The translations under genes were made by a program, and so were the position numbers. Below, piece by piece: positions 34,802 to 43,008 of a stretch of 64,000 nucleotides of DNA. Numbering within the stretch: position 1 is the stretch's first letter; each line of letters opens with the position of its first letter. Below the pieces are notes generated by a model. It searched no databases and was not told the origin of the DNA. It saw only the letters and a list, made by a program, of their open reading frames with translations. This DNA is from Burkholderiaceae bacterium (GTDB lineage Bacteria > Pseudomonadota > Gammaproteobacteria > Burkholderiales > Burkholderiaceae_C), in the NCBI GenBank assembly GCA_024235955.1, contig JACKLJ010000006.1, positions 11,057 to 75,056 on the forward strand, in the 5' to 3' direction.

Positions 34802-35633
34802 GGTCGTTGCTTTCGAAGAAATAGGTGCCGAACCTGGCGCGGTGCGTGCGCTGGGCGGGCGGCGTGTGCCGCTTGTCGTGGGCGTGCAGGGTGCGGGCCT
34901 CGCGCATCACGGTCTGGAAAGCGGCTTGCCACGCGCGGGCGGCGCAGACGTGCAGCCGGTGGGCGGAAGCCGCGCTCAGCTCCTCGACGAAGACGGCCTG
35001 TTCCAGGAAGTTGTGCCCACCCTCCAGATTCAGCGTGGCTGCGGCGACGTGGTCGCGCACGTTCTCGCTCATCAGCGTGGCCATTTCGGCGAAGCCCTGG
35101 CGCGGCACGAAGCCGGGTTCCAGCAGCCGCACGCGGTCGCCTTCCACGGCCACCATGCCGAGCCGCTCCAACTCGTTCAGCACGGCGCGCGGGCGCACGT
35201 CGGTGCTGAGGCTGCTCGCCAGCTCGTCGAAGCTGGCGCGGCGAGCCTTTTTCTGGCCTGCGGCACCCACCGGCACCGAACGCGCCAGCGCGGCCGGGCT
35301 GCCGTCCCGCCCCAGGTAGCGCGGGTCGCTCAGCCAGCGCGACACCACCTGGCTGGCCAGGTTCAGATCCTGTTGCGCGTGGCGGTCTTGGCTGTCGGGG
35401 GTGGCGGTGAGCTTGCGCACGTCGCACCGGTGCACGCCGGAGAGGATGGTCAGGGCGCTCAGGCTGGGCTGGCGACCGTCGCGCTCCAGCTCGGCACGGG
35501 CCTGCTGCAGAAACAGCTCCTTGGCCGCGGCGGCAAAAGCCGGATAGGCCACGCCGTTGCGGATCAGGAAGGCGATGGCCGGCCGCAGCAGGTGCACGAC
35601 CGAGGTCAACGCCAGCAGGGATCGATTGAGCAT
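34776..35633 (-). CDS. DUF6502 family protein
   Basis: 285 residues beginning MLNRSLLALTSVVHLLRPAI; the segments FLIRNGVAYPAFAAAAKELF, LSGVHRCDVRKL and RWLSDPRYLG are typical of this uncharacterised proteobacterial family, and the N-terminal half has a winged-helix-like look. It is coupled to a lipoprotein gene. The start at 35633 was chosen because upstream codons run through the intergenic region shared with the divergent patatin-like gene. Confidence 0.8.
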   Translation of the reverse strand: MLNRSLLALTSVVHLLRPAIAFLIRNGVAYPAFAAAAKELFLQQARAELERDGRQPSLSALTILSGVHRCDVRKLTATPDSQDRHAQQDLNLASQVVSRWLSDPRYLGRDGSPAALARSVPVGAAGQKKARRASFDELASSLSTDVRPRAVLNELERLGMVAVEGDRVRLLEPGFVPRQGFAEMATLMSENVRDHVAAATLNLEGGHNFLEQAVFVEELSAASAHRLHVCAARAWQAAFQTVMREARTLHAHDKRHTPPAQRTHRARFGTYFFESNDHEVSDQAV

Positions 35634-35749
35634 GCGAGCCGAGAGGTGAGCCGGACGCGGAAGGATGAATGTGGAGTATTTTTCCACAAAGCCACCGCCG
35701 CGTAAGGAAAGACGCCTGCCTAGAATCGTCCCGCCTTGCCCAGCTTCCC

Positions 35750-36925
35750 ATGACATTGCCACCCGCGCTCGACCTCTTTGCCGGCCCGCTGGCCCGCCGC
35801 CACATCGAGCAGCACGGCCTGCGACCCCGGCACGTGCGCACCATCCCGGCCGCCGCCGGTGGGCCCAAGGGCCTGATCCTGGGGCCGCTGGACCGCTTCA
35901 TCTTCGGCGACTGGCTGCCGCAGAGCGATCAGACGGTGGATCTGGTCGGCGCCAGCATCGGTGCCTGGCGCATGGCCACCGCCTGCCTGGCGGCGCCGGT
36001 GCCGGCTTTCGAGCAGCTGGAGACCGGCTACATCCACGGCGACATGAAGGCGCCGCGCGGCCGCAGGCTGCCGTTGCCGGAGCAGGTCAGCGCCACCTTC
36101 GCGGCCAACCTGCAGACCATGTTCGCGGGCCGGGAGGAAGAAATCCTGAGCCACCCGCGCTACCGCCTGCACCTGATCGCCTCGCGCGGGCGGCACGTGC
36201 TGGGGCGCGAGGGGCCGTGGCGCACCGCCGCCGGCTACCTCGGCGCGGCGCTGACCAACGCCGCCAGCCGGCGCGCGATGGGCGCCTGGATCGAGCGCGT
36301 GGTGTTCTCCGGCCCGCCCGGCCCGGGCCGCCCGGGCATGGCGCCCATGCCGTTCGACACGCGCGACTACCGCACCCGCCAGGTGCCGCTCACGCCGGAG
36401 AACTTCTTTCCGGCGCTGCAGGCCAGCGGCTCCATCCCCTTCGTGCTGCGGGCGGTGCACGACGTCCCGGGCGCGCCGCGCGGCGCCTACTGGGACGGCG
36501 GCATCACCGACTACCACCTGCACCTGGCCTACCGAACTCCTGATTCCATAGCTGGCGGCGCCCGCCATCAAAGGGCTGGAGGCCAAAAACATGCTGAAAA
36601 AGCGGCGCCTGAACAAGCTGGCGCCAGCCTGGTGCTGTACCCGCATTTCCAGCGCGCCGTGGTGCCCGGCTGGCTGGACAAGGGCCTGCGCTGGCGGCAC
36701 CGCGCCACCTCCCGGCTCGACGCCATGCTGGTGCTGGCGCCCAACCCCGCGTGGGTGGCCACGCTGCCGGGCGGCAAGCTGCCGGACCGCAGCGATTTCC
36801 AGCGCCTCACGCACGCCGAGCGCGTACGCGCCTGGACCTCCGCCGTGGGGGCGGCGCGCCAGCTGGCCGACGAGTTCGGCCGCTGGCTGGAGCATTGCGA
36901 TCCGTCTGGGTTGCAAGCTCTGTGA
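35750..36925 (+). CDS. Patatin-like phospholipase family protein
   Basis: 391 residues. The nucleophile elbow is GASIGAW (GxSxG), and the second catalytic residue is in the DGG motif (YWDGGITDYH). The early AAAGGPKG forms the glycine-rich oxyanion segment. It is probably a lipid acyl hydrolase. A dispersed repeat (36541-36590) is translated in frame after the DGG motif (about residues 264-280), with sequence unlike the surrounding protein. ATG at 35750 is preferred to 35669. Confidence 0.85.
   Translation: MTLPPALDLFAGPLARRHIEQHGLRPRHVRTIPAAAGGPKGLILGPLDRFIFGDWLPQSDQTVDLVGASIGAWRMATACLAAPVPAFEQLETGYIHGDMKAPRGRRLPLPEQVSATFAANLQTMFAGREEEILSHPRYRLHLIASRGRHVLGREGPWRTAAGYLGAALTNAASRRAMGAWIERVVFSGPPGPGRPGMAPMPFDTRDYRTRQVPLTPENFFPALQASGSIPFVLRAVHDVPGAPRGAYWDGGITDYHLHLAYRTPDSIAGGARHQRAGGQKHAEKAAPEQAGASLVLYPHFQRAVVPGWLDKGLRWRHRATSRLDAMLVLAPNPAWVATLPGGKLPDRSDFQRLTHAERVRAWTSAVGAARQLADEFGRWLEHCDPSGLQAL
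36541..36590 (+). repeat. Dispersed hairpin repeat, inside the patatin-like gene
   Basis: CCATAGCTGGCGGCGCCCGC then AAAGGGCTGGAGGCC, in the same orientation as the gene and in frame with it. Confidence 0.82.
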
Positions 36926-37041
36926 CAACGTGCAACCGCCTGCCTCGCGGGCCGCAGGTGAGCCTTTGTCCGACACGGCGGGCGTCGCGGGCGCGGCTAA
37001 GATGAGCCCGGGTATTGAATCATTCACTGGACGAGTACGTC

Positions 37042-37764
37042 ATGAAACGCTGGTTGTCCCTTGTCCTTGCCGTGCTGGCGTCGGCCCTGGCCGCGCCGGC
37101 CGCCTACGCGCAGAACTACAACGGCCCCACGGTCAGCTGCGCCAGCCGTGATGGCGGTTACCGCGAGTGCTACACCGGCTTTCGCGGCCCACCGGTGCTG
37201 GTGAACAACGTCTCCGACACGCGCTGCGTGGAAAACCGCAACTGGGGCAGCCGGCGCCCCGGCACCGTGTGGGTCGACGACGGTTGCCGCGGCCTGTTCC
37301 GGGAAGGCATGAGCTTCATGCCGCCGCCCGGCCCGGGCCCCGCCGGCAGCCGCGTGGTGCGCTGCGAAAGCGGTTCCGGCGCCTACCGCGAGTGCCGCGT
37401 GAACCGCTACGCCACTGTGGAGCTGCGCCGCCAACTGTCGAACTCGGCCTGCCTGGAAGGCCGCACCTGGGGCATGCGCGACGACCGCATCTGGGTGCGT
37501 GACGGCTGCCGCGGCGAGTTCATGGTCACCGCCGGCAGTGGTGGCGGCTGGCAGCCGGGCCCCGGCCCCGGCGGCAATTACGCCATCACCTGTGAGAGCC
37601 AGGACGGCCGCTACAACACCTGCAACTGGGATTCGCGCTACGGTCGCCCGGGCCGCATCCAGCAGTTGTCGGAAACCCGCTGCACCGAGGGCTACACCTG
37701 GGGCTTCCGCGGTGACGAGGTCTGGGTGGACCGCGGCTGCCGGGCGCGCTTCTTCGCCCGCTGA
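37042..37764 (+). CDS. Exported DUF3011 triple-repeat protein
   Basis: 240 residues: signal peptide (1-23, AAYAQ) and three DUF3011 units (about 30-90, 110-165, 185-240). Each has two to four cysteines and the pattern C-x-S-x-x-G-x-Y-x-x-C, then C-x-E-G/N-x-x-W-G and W-V-D/R-x-GCR. Proline/glycine linkers separate the units. It is probably periplasmic or surface-exposed and disulfide-stabilised; the function is unknown. A strong terminator follows. Confidence 0.85.
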   Translation: MKRWLSLVLAVLASALAAPAAYAQNYNGPTVSCASRDGGYRECYTGFRGPPVLVNNVSDTRCVENRNWGSRRPGTVWVDDGCRGLFREGMSFMPPPGPGPAGSRVVRCESGSGAYRECRVNRYATVELRRQLSNSACLEGRTWGMRDDRIWVRDGCRGEFMVTAGSGGGWQPGPGPGGNYAITCESQDGRYNTCNWDSRYGRPGRIQQLSETRCTEGYTWGFRGDEVWVDRGCRARFFAR

Positions 37765-37783
37765 GCGGGGCAGCCGCCGCAAC

Positions 37784-37818
37784 AAAAAAGGCCGGATCGC
37801 TGATCCGGCCTTTTCTTT
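37784..37818. terminator. Bidirectional intrinsic terminator
   Basis: GGCCGGATC / GATCCGGCC, a 9-bp stem with a 3-base loop, flanked by A-run and T-run. It serves the convergent DUF3011 and alcohol dehydrogenase genes. Confidence 0.93.
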
Positions 37819-37844
37819 GGGTCGCGCCCGAAGGCGGCAGCGCC

Positions 37845-38981
37845 TTACATCGAGGCTTCCAGCATCGCGCGGTAGTCCTCGGGCGAGGCCATGCGCGGGT
37901 TGGTCTGGTGGCAGTGGTCCTTCAGCGCGTGGGCGATCACGGCGTCGAACTGGCTGGCCTGCACGCCCATCTGCGCCAGGCCGGTGGGCAGGCCGAGGCG
38001 CCCGGTCAGCTCGTGCACCGCCTGGGCCACGTCGGCGCCGGCGGGCAGCCCCATGGCCTGCGCCATGCGGGCGATGGTGTCGCGCTGCTGCAGCGATTCG
38101 TGCCCGGCGTTGAAGCGGATCACCGCCGGCAGGAACACCGCGTTCAGCGTGCCGTGGTGCAGGCGCGGGTCCACGCCGCCCAGGCTGTGGCTGAGCGAAT
38201 GCACGCAGCCCAGGCCCTTCTGGAACGCCATCGCCCCGTGCATGGAGGCGGCCATCATGTTCAGGCGCGCCTCGCGGTTGGCACCCTCGTGCGTGGCGCG
38301 CTCGATCCAGGCCCAGCCGCGGCGCAGGCCTTCCAGCGCGATGCCGTCGGCCGGCGGGTTGAAGGCGGCCGACATGAAGGTTTCCATGCAGTGGGCGATG
38401 GCGTCCATGCCGGTGGCGGCGGTGAGCTTGGGCGGCAGGCCCAGAGTGAGCTCGGGGTCGCAGATGGCGGCGCGCGGCATCAGGTGCCAGCTGTGAAAGC
38501 CCAGCTTGCGGCCATCATGAACGATCACGATGGCGCCGCGCGCCACCTCGCTGCCGGTGCCGGCGGTGGTGGGCACGGCGATCAGCGGCGCGGCCTTCTC
38601 GGTTATGCGGGGCGAGCCGCCCTCGATGGTGGCGTAGGTGGTGAGCGGCCCGTCGTGCGTGGCGGCGATGGCCACGCCCTTGGCGCAGTCGATGGCGCTG
38701 CCGCCACCCACGGCGATCAGGCCGTCGCACTTTTCACGCCGGTAGACCTCGGTGGCGGCGCGCACCGAGGCTTCGGTCGGGTTGGAGGGCGTGCCGTCGT
38801 ACACGGCGTGGGGCAGGGCGCCCAAGGCGTCGGTCACCTGCTGCAGCACGCCGGCGGCGCGCACGCCGGCGTCGGTGACGATCAGCGGCCGAGTGATGCC
38901 CACGCGCTGGCAGTGCGCGGGCAGCTGGGTGCGGGCGCCGTCGGCGAATTCGATCTGGGTCAGGTATTGGATGAGTGCCAT
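37845..38981 (-). CDS. Iron-containing alcohol dehydrogenase
   Basis: 378 residues of the Fe-ADH family. GGGSAIDCAK binds the cofactor and TTAGTGSEV is a family motif. The metal ligands come from the usual Asp and His positions (AHCMET, HSLSHSLGG, HGTLNAVFLP). It oxidises or reduces an alcohol/aldehyde pair; the substrate is not evident. It stands alone, with a terminator downstream. Confidence 0.92.
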   Translation of the reverse strand: MALIQYLTQIEFADGARTQLPAHCQRVGITRPLIVTDAGVRAAGVLQQVTDALGALPHAVYDGTPSNPTEASVRAATEVYRREKCDGLIAVGGGSAIDCAKGVAIAATHDGPLTTYATIEGGSPRITEKAAPLIAVPTTAGTGSEVARGAIVIVHDGRKLGFHSWHLMPRAAICDPELTLGLPPKLTAATGMDAIAHCMETFMSAAFNPPADGIALEGLRRGWAWIERATHEGANREARLNMMAASMHGAMAFQKGLGCVHSLSHSLGGVDPRLHHGTLNAVFLPAVIRFNAGHESLQQRDTIARMAQAMGLPAGADVAQAVHELTGRLGLPTGLAQMGVQASQFDAVIAHALKDHCHQTNPRMASPEDYRAMLEASM

Positions 38982-39042
38982 GCCGTGGGTTCCAAGCTAG
39001 GATGCCGATTTCGGGGCCGACACTTTAACAAGGAGACCCGCC

Positions 39043-39957
39043 ATGCCTCAACCTCTGACAGTCGCACGTGCGGCAACCCTGGCCGCGATGGCCGTCCTGG
39101 CGGCAGCCTGCACCGGCAACCCGCCGCCGCCGCCGGTGGCCATGACGCCCGGCTGCCTGAGCGACGCCAAGCTGGACGACTGGATCACCGCGCACAACGC
39201 CCGCACACCGGCCGTGAACCCGCCCGAATCCATGACCGCCGCCGACGCCGCCTGCACCCGCGCCAGGCTGCAGCAGCGCCTGGCGGTCCAGTACGGCCCG
39301 CTGGTGGGCTACAAGGCGGGCCTCACCAATCCGGCGGTGCAGAAGCGCTTCCACACCGACCAGCCTGTGTGGGGCGCGTTGTACCGCGACATGCTGCTCA
39401 ACGACGGCGCGGTGGTGAGCCCCGCCTTCGGCGCCCGCCCGCTGTTCGAGGCCGACATGCTGGTGCGCGTGAAGGACGCCGGCGTCAACAACGCCAGCAC
39501 TCCGGCCGAGGTGCTGGCTCACGTGGACCAGATCATTCCCTTCATCGAGTTGCCCGACCTGGTGGTGCAGGAGCCGCTCAAGCTGAACGGCAACGGCGTG
39601 TCGGCCATCAACGTCGGCGCCCGGTCCGGCGTGGCGGGCACGCCGCTGGCGGTGCCGGCCAATGCCGCCGCGCAGGCGCGCCTGCTGGACCAGTTGCGTG
39701 ACATGAACGTGCGCGTGGTCGACAGCGGCGGCGCCGTGCTCGACACCGGCAAGGGCTCCGACGTGCTGGGCCACCCGCTCAACGCCGTGGTCTGGCTGGC
39801 CGGCGCGCTGAAGGCGCAGGGCCTGGCCATGCAGCCGGGGCAGGTCATCAGCCTGGGCTCGTTCTCCAAGCTCATGCCGCCCAAGCCGGGCCTGAAAGCC
39901 ACGGTCAGCTACGACGGCGTTCCGGGCCTCGCGCCGGTAAGCGTGAGCTTCCGGTGA
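39043..39957 (+). CDS. Secreted lipoprotein related to 2-keto-4-pentenoate hydratase (FAH/MhpD superfamily)
   Basis: 304 residues. The N-terminus is a lipoprotein signal (VLAAAC, Cys23) followed by a proline-rich linker, so the protein should sit in the outer membrane. The rest matches MhpD-type hydratases: GPLVGYKAGLTNPAVQKRF, GALYRDM, acidic metal-site residues (FEADMLVRV, FIELPD) and a C-terminal LGSFSKL. Cytoplasmic relatives hydrate 2-hydroxypentadienoate with Mg2+. A secreted form is unusual, so the role is uncertain. The start has AAGGAGAC upstream. Confidence 0.82.
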   Translation: MPQPLTVARAATLAAMAVLAAACTGNPPPPPVAMTPGCLSDAKLDDWITAHNARTPAVNPPESMTAADAACTRARLQQRLAVQYGPLVGYKAGLTNPAVQKRFHTDQPVWGALYRDMLLNDGAVVSPAFGARPLFEADMLVRVKDAGVNNASTPAEVLAHVDQIIPFIELPDLVVQEPLKLNGNGVSAINVGARSGVAGTPLAVPANAAAQARLLDQLRDMNVRVVDSGGAVLDTGKGSDVLGHPLNAVVWLAGALKAQGLAMQPGQVISLGSFSKLMPPKPGLKATVSYDGVPGLAPVSVSFR

Positions 39958-39991
39958 CAGCCGGCCGCGCGGCCTGCGCGGCAACATGTCG

Positions 39992-40015
39992 GGGTGGCGT
40001 GAGCCACCCTTTTTT
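39992..40015 (+). terminator. Intrinsic terminator after the MhpD-like lipoprotein gene
   Basis: GGGTGGC / GCCACCC, a 7-bp stem with a GTGA tetraloop followed by six T. Confidence 0.9.
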
Positions 40016-40020
40016 GCTAT

Positions 40021-40070
40021 TCAAAATGTAGCTGCCTGCGCCCGCCATACCTGGGTAAAAGGCACTTTTC
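40021..40070 (+). repeat. Dispersed hairpin repeat
   Basis: TGTAGCTGCCTGCGCCCGCC then a diverged right half. It starts right after the terminator and supplies the leader of the esterase gene. Confidence 0.8.
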
Positions 40071-40074
40071 ATTC

Positions 40075-41034
40075 ATGAACCACGGTCCCGACATCCACGC
40101 CCGCCTGACGCCCGCCATGCGCCTGCTGGTCGAGCGCATGGCCAAGGCGCCTTACCCGCCGCTGCACACGCTCAGCGCCGCCGAGGCCAAGGCCGCCCAC
40201 GCCAAGACCCACGGCGTGCTCGACGTGCCGCCGCCCGCACTGCCGCGGGTGGACAACATCACCGTCCCGGCGCGCGACGGTGCCGCGCTGCCGGCCCGCC
40301 TGTACGCACCCGGCACCGAAGCCGGCCTGCCCGTGCTGCTGTACCTGCACGGCGGCGGCTTCACCATCGGCAGTATCGATTCGCACGACGTGCACTGCCG
40401 CGCCCTGGCGCTGGCCAGCGGCGCGGCCGTGCTCTCGCTCGACTACCGGCTGGCGCCCGAGCACCGCTTTCCCACCGCCGTGCACGACGCCTGGGACGCG
40501 CTGCAATGGCTGGCGCGCGAGGGCGCGGCGCGCCTGGGGCTGGATGCCACGCGCCTGGCCGTGGGCGGCGATTCCGCCGGCGGCACGCTGGCGGCGGTGA
40601 GCGCCATCCACGCGCGCGACGCCGGCCTCAGGCTCGCGCTGCAGCTGCTCATCTACCCCGGCACCACCGACCACCAAGACACCGATTCGCACGCCGAGTT
40701 CGCCCACGGCCCAGTGCTCGACAAGCAGCTGATCGACTGGTTCTTCCACCACTACATCGACAGTGTCGACCGCAGCGACTGGCGCTTCGCCCCGCTGCGC
40801 CACGACGACGTGGAAGGCGTGGCCCCCGCCTGGATCGGCCTGGCCGAATGCGACCCGCTGGTCGACGAAGGCGTGCACTACGCCGACAAGCTGCGCGCCG
40901 CCGGCGTGCCGGTGGCGCTGGAGATCTACCGCGGCGTGGTGCACGGCTTCATCACCATGGCCCGCTCCATCCCCGAGGCGCTGCAGCTGCGCGAGGCGGC
41001 GGGCGCAGCGCTGCGCGCGGCGTTTGCGCGCTGA
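40075..41034 (+). CDS. Alpha/beta hydrolase, hormone-sensitive-lipase type esterase
   Basis: 319 residues. HGGGF (92-96) forms the oxyanion hole; the nucleophile Ser167 lies in GGDSAGG, with Asp260 (ECDPLVDEG) and His290 (VVHGFI) completing the triad. It should hydrolyse short-chain esters. The N-terminus lacks a signal peptide. It is flanked by dispersed repeats on both sides. Confidence 0.92.
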   Translation: MNHGPDIHARLTPAMRLLVERMAKAPYPPLHTLSAAEAKAAHAKTHGVLDVPPPALPRVDNITVPARDGAALPARLYAPGTEAGLPVLLYLHGGGFTIGSIDSHDVHCRALALASGAAVLSLDYRLAPEHRFPTAVHDAWDALQWLAREGAARLGLDATRLAVGGDSAGGTLAAVSAIHARDAGLRLALQLLIYPGTTDHQDTDSHAEFAHGPVLDKQLIDWFFHHYIDSVDRSDWRFAPLRHDDVEGVAPAWIGLAECDPLVDEGVHYADKLRAAGVPVALEIYRGVVHGFITMARSIPEALQLREAAGAALRAAFAR

Positions 41035-41087
41035 GCGGCCGGGCAGGTCTTCGTAGGCTGCCCTGCAACCGTCGTCGATGCTCCTCA

Positions 41088-41135
41088 AGTCATAGCTGCC
41101 TGCACCCGCCAATCAAGGGCTGCAGGCCTTTTTCT
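41088..41135 (+). repeat. Dispersed hairpin repeat
   Basis: CATAGCTGCCTGCACCCGCC then CAAGGGCTGCAGGCCTTTTT. The stem is followed by a T-run, so this copy could terminate transcription of the esterase gene. Confidence 0.85.
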
Positions 41136-41156
41136 CTTGTATTTTCACTGTTTGCC

Positions 41157-42026
41157 ATGAAACCTTCCGATTTCCGCTTCCACCACCCGCTGCGCGTGCG
41201 CTGGGGCGAGGTGGACGTGCAGCAGATCGTCTTCAACCCGCATTACCTGATGTACTTCGACGTCGCGGTGGGCGACTACTGGCGCGCGCTGGCCATGCCC
41301 TACGCGGCGGCCATGCGGCTGCTGGACGGCGACATCTTCCTGCGCAAGACCACGGTGGAATTCAACGCCTCGGCGCAGATGGAAGACCGGCTTGACGTCG
41401 CGCTGCGCTGCGACCGCATCGGCAGCTCGTCCATGACCTTTGTCGGCGCCATCTTCCGCGACCACCAGCTGCTGGTCACGGGCGAGCTGGTCTACGTGTT
41501 CGCCGATCCGGTGGCCAAGACCTCGCGCCCGGTGCCGGCGCCGCTGCGCGCGCTGATGGAGGGGTACGAAGCCGGCGAACCCGTCACCGAAGTGCGCACC
41601 GGCGACTGGGCCACGCTGGGCGAGGGCGCCCGCGCGGTGCGCGAGGCCGTGTTCGTGCAGGAGCAGGGCATCGCCCGCGAGGACGAATGGGACGAAGCCG
41701 ACCACACCGCCGTGCACGCCCTGGTCACCAACCGGCTCGGCATGCCGGTGGCCACCGGCCGCCTGCTGGTCGAAGGCGCGCCGGGCAGCGGCACCGCGCG
41801 CATCGGCCGCATGGCGGTCGACCGCACGCTGCGCGGCTCCGGCGTAGGCCGCCAGGTGGTGCAGGCGCTGGAGCAGGCGGCGCGATTGCGCGGTGACACC
41901 CGCGTGGTGCTGGGCGCCCAGCGCAGCGCCGAAGGTTTCTACGGCCGCCTGGGCTACACGCCGTATGGCGAGCCGTACGAGGAAGTGGGCATCCCGCACG
42001 TCGGGATGGCGCGGGTGCTGGGCTGA
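41157..42026 (+). CDS. Fusion of YbgC/FadM-type acyl-CoA thioesterase and GNAT acetyltransferase
   Basis: 289 residues. Residues 1-130 are a 4HBT hotdog domain with the YbgC pattern RWGEVDVQQIVFNPHY (Asp20 catalytic). Residues about 145-289 are a GNAT domain with the acetyl-CoA-binding motif MAVDRTLRGSGVG and an ElaA-like FVQEQGI segment. ATG at 41157 gives the canonical thioesterase N-terminus. The two halves both handle acyl-CoA; whether they act on one substrate is unknown. It is convergent with ygfZ. Confidence 0.87.
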   Translation: MKPSDFRFHHPLRVRWGEVDVQQIVFNPHYLMYFDVAVGDYWRALAMPYAAAMRLLDGDIFLRKTTVEFNASAQMEDRLDVALRCDRIGSSSMTFVGAIFRDHQLLVTGELVYVFADPVAKTSRPVPAPLRALMEGYEAGEPVTEVRTGDWATLGEGARAVREAVFVQEQGIAREDEWDEADHTAVHALVTNRLGMPVATGRLLVEGAPGSGTARIGRMAVDRTLRGSGVGRQVVQALEQAARLRGDTRVVLGAQRSAEGFYGRLGYTPYGEPYEEVGIPHVGMARVLG

Positions 42027-42051
42027 GCGCCTCTCCGAGGCAGACGGCCGC

Positions 42052-42996
42052 TCAGATGTCTTCGGCCAGCGGGTAGGGGATGGCCAGCCCGGCCAGGCGC
42101 GGGCCTTCTGCAGCGCCGACGCGCAGTTCGGCCTCCGCTGCCTCCAGCTTGAGCGACGCGATCAACGCCGTGCCGCCGCCAGGTGCTGCGGCGGCCTGGG
42201 CGATCAGGCCCACGGGTTGTGACGGATCGGCGGCGTCGAACACTTCCTGGCCGGCCTGCGCCGCGCCGTCCACCTGACCGACGAAGGCCCGCCGCTTGAT
42301 GGCGCCGCGGAACTGGCTGCGCGCCACCACTTCCTGGCCAGGGTAGCAGCCCTTCTTGAAGTTCACGCCACCCACGCTTTCGTAGTTCAGCATCTGGGGC
42401 ACGAAGGCCTCGACCACCGGTTGGGTGATGCGGGCCACGCCACTGCGGACCTCGGCCCACAGCCAGTCGGCTTCGGCCAGCGCAGGGTCTGCGGGGACAG
42501 GCGCGCCGGCGGGCGCCAGGCAAAGCGTGCGCGGCGTGCCGGCGGCTGGCGGCAGGGGCAGCAGCAGGTTCTCAGCATCATTTTGGCCTTCAGCCCTTGT
42601 CTGGCCGCCGCTGGCAGCTCCTGAAACTGCAGCATCTCCGAGCAGCCCGTACAGGCTGAAATCCGCCGTGGCGTCGCTCAGTTTCAGCCGGGAGCGCATC
42701 ACGAACATCGTCAGGCGCTTGAGCGTGGCGGGCAGGATGTCGGCGCTGGTCACCAGCAGCAGCTCGTCGGCTGTGCACTTGTGCACCCAGAAACTCGCCT
42801 GCATGCGGCCCTTGGCGTTGCAGAAGGCGGCCAGGCGGGTGTCACCCACGGGCATCAGCGCCACGTCCTGGGTGAGCTGGCCCTGCAGGAACTTGACCGC
42901 GTCCTCACCCTGGGCGCGGATCACGCCCAAGTGGGTCAGCAAGGCGGTGCCGGCCAGGCCGGCGGCGGTGTTACGGGCTGAATCGACGGCGGACAT
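42052..42996 (-). CDS. ygfZ: Folate-binding Fe-S cluster repair protein YgfZ
   Basis: 314 residues of the GcvT-related YgfZ family, with the invariant KGCYPGQEVVAR motif and the N-terminal VKFLQGQLTQD. It binds tetrahydrofolate and supports repair of iron-sulfur enzymes. A dispersed repeat (42579-42628) is read in frame as about residues 122-140 in a loop. Start ATG at 42996, divergent from mltG with a 12-base gap. Confidence 0.9.
   Translation of the reverse strand: MSAVDSARNTAAGLAGTALLTHLGVIRAQGEDAVKFLQGQLTQDVALMPVGDTRLAAFCNAKGRMQASFWVHKCTADELLLVTSADILPATLKRLTMFVMRSRLKLSDATADFSLYGLLGDAAVSGAASGGQTRAEGQNDAENLLLPLPPAAGTPRTLCLAPAGAPVPADPALAEADWLWAEVRSGVARITQPVVEAFVPQMLNYESVGGVNFKKGCYPGQEVVARSQFRGAIKRRAFVGQVDGAAQAGQEVFDAADPSQPVGLIAQAAAAPGGGTALIASLKLEAAEAELRVGAAEGPRLAGLAIPYPLAEDI
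42579..42628 (+). repeat. Dispersed hairpin repeat, inside ygfZ
   Basis: ATTTTGGCCTTCAGCCCTTG then GCCGCTGGCAGCTCCTGAAA. Read on the minus strand it has the same AGCTGCC-core orientation as the gene. Confidence 0.78.
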
Positions 42997-43008
42997 GGCT
43001 GAATTATC

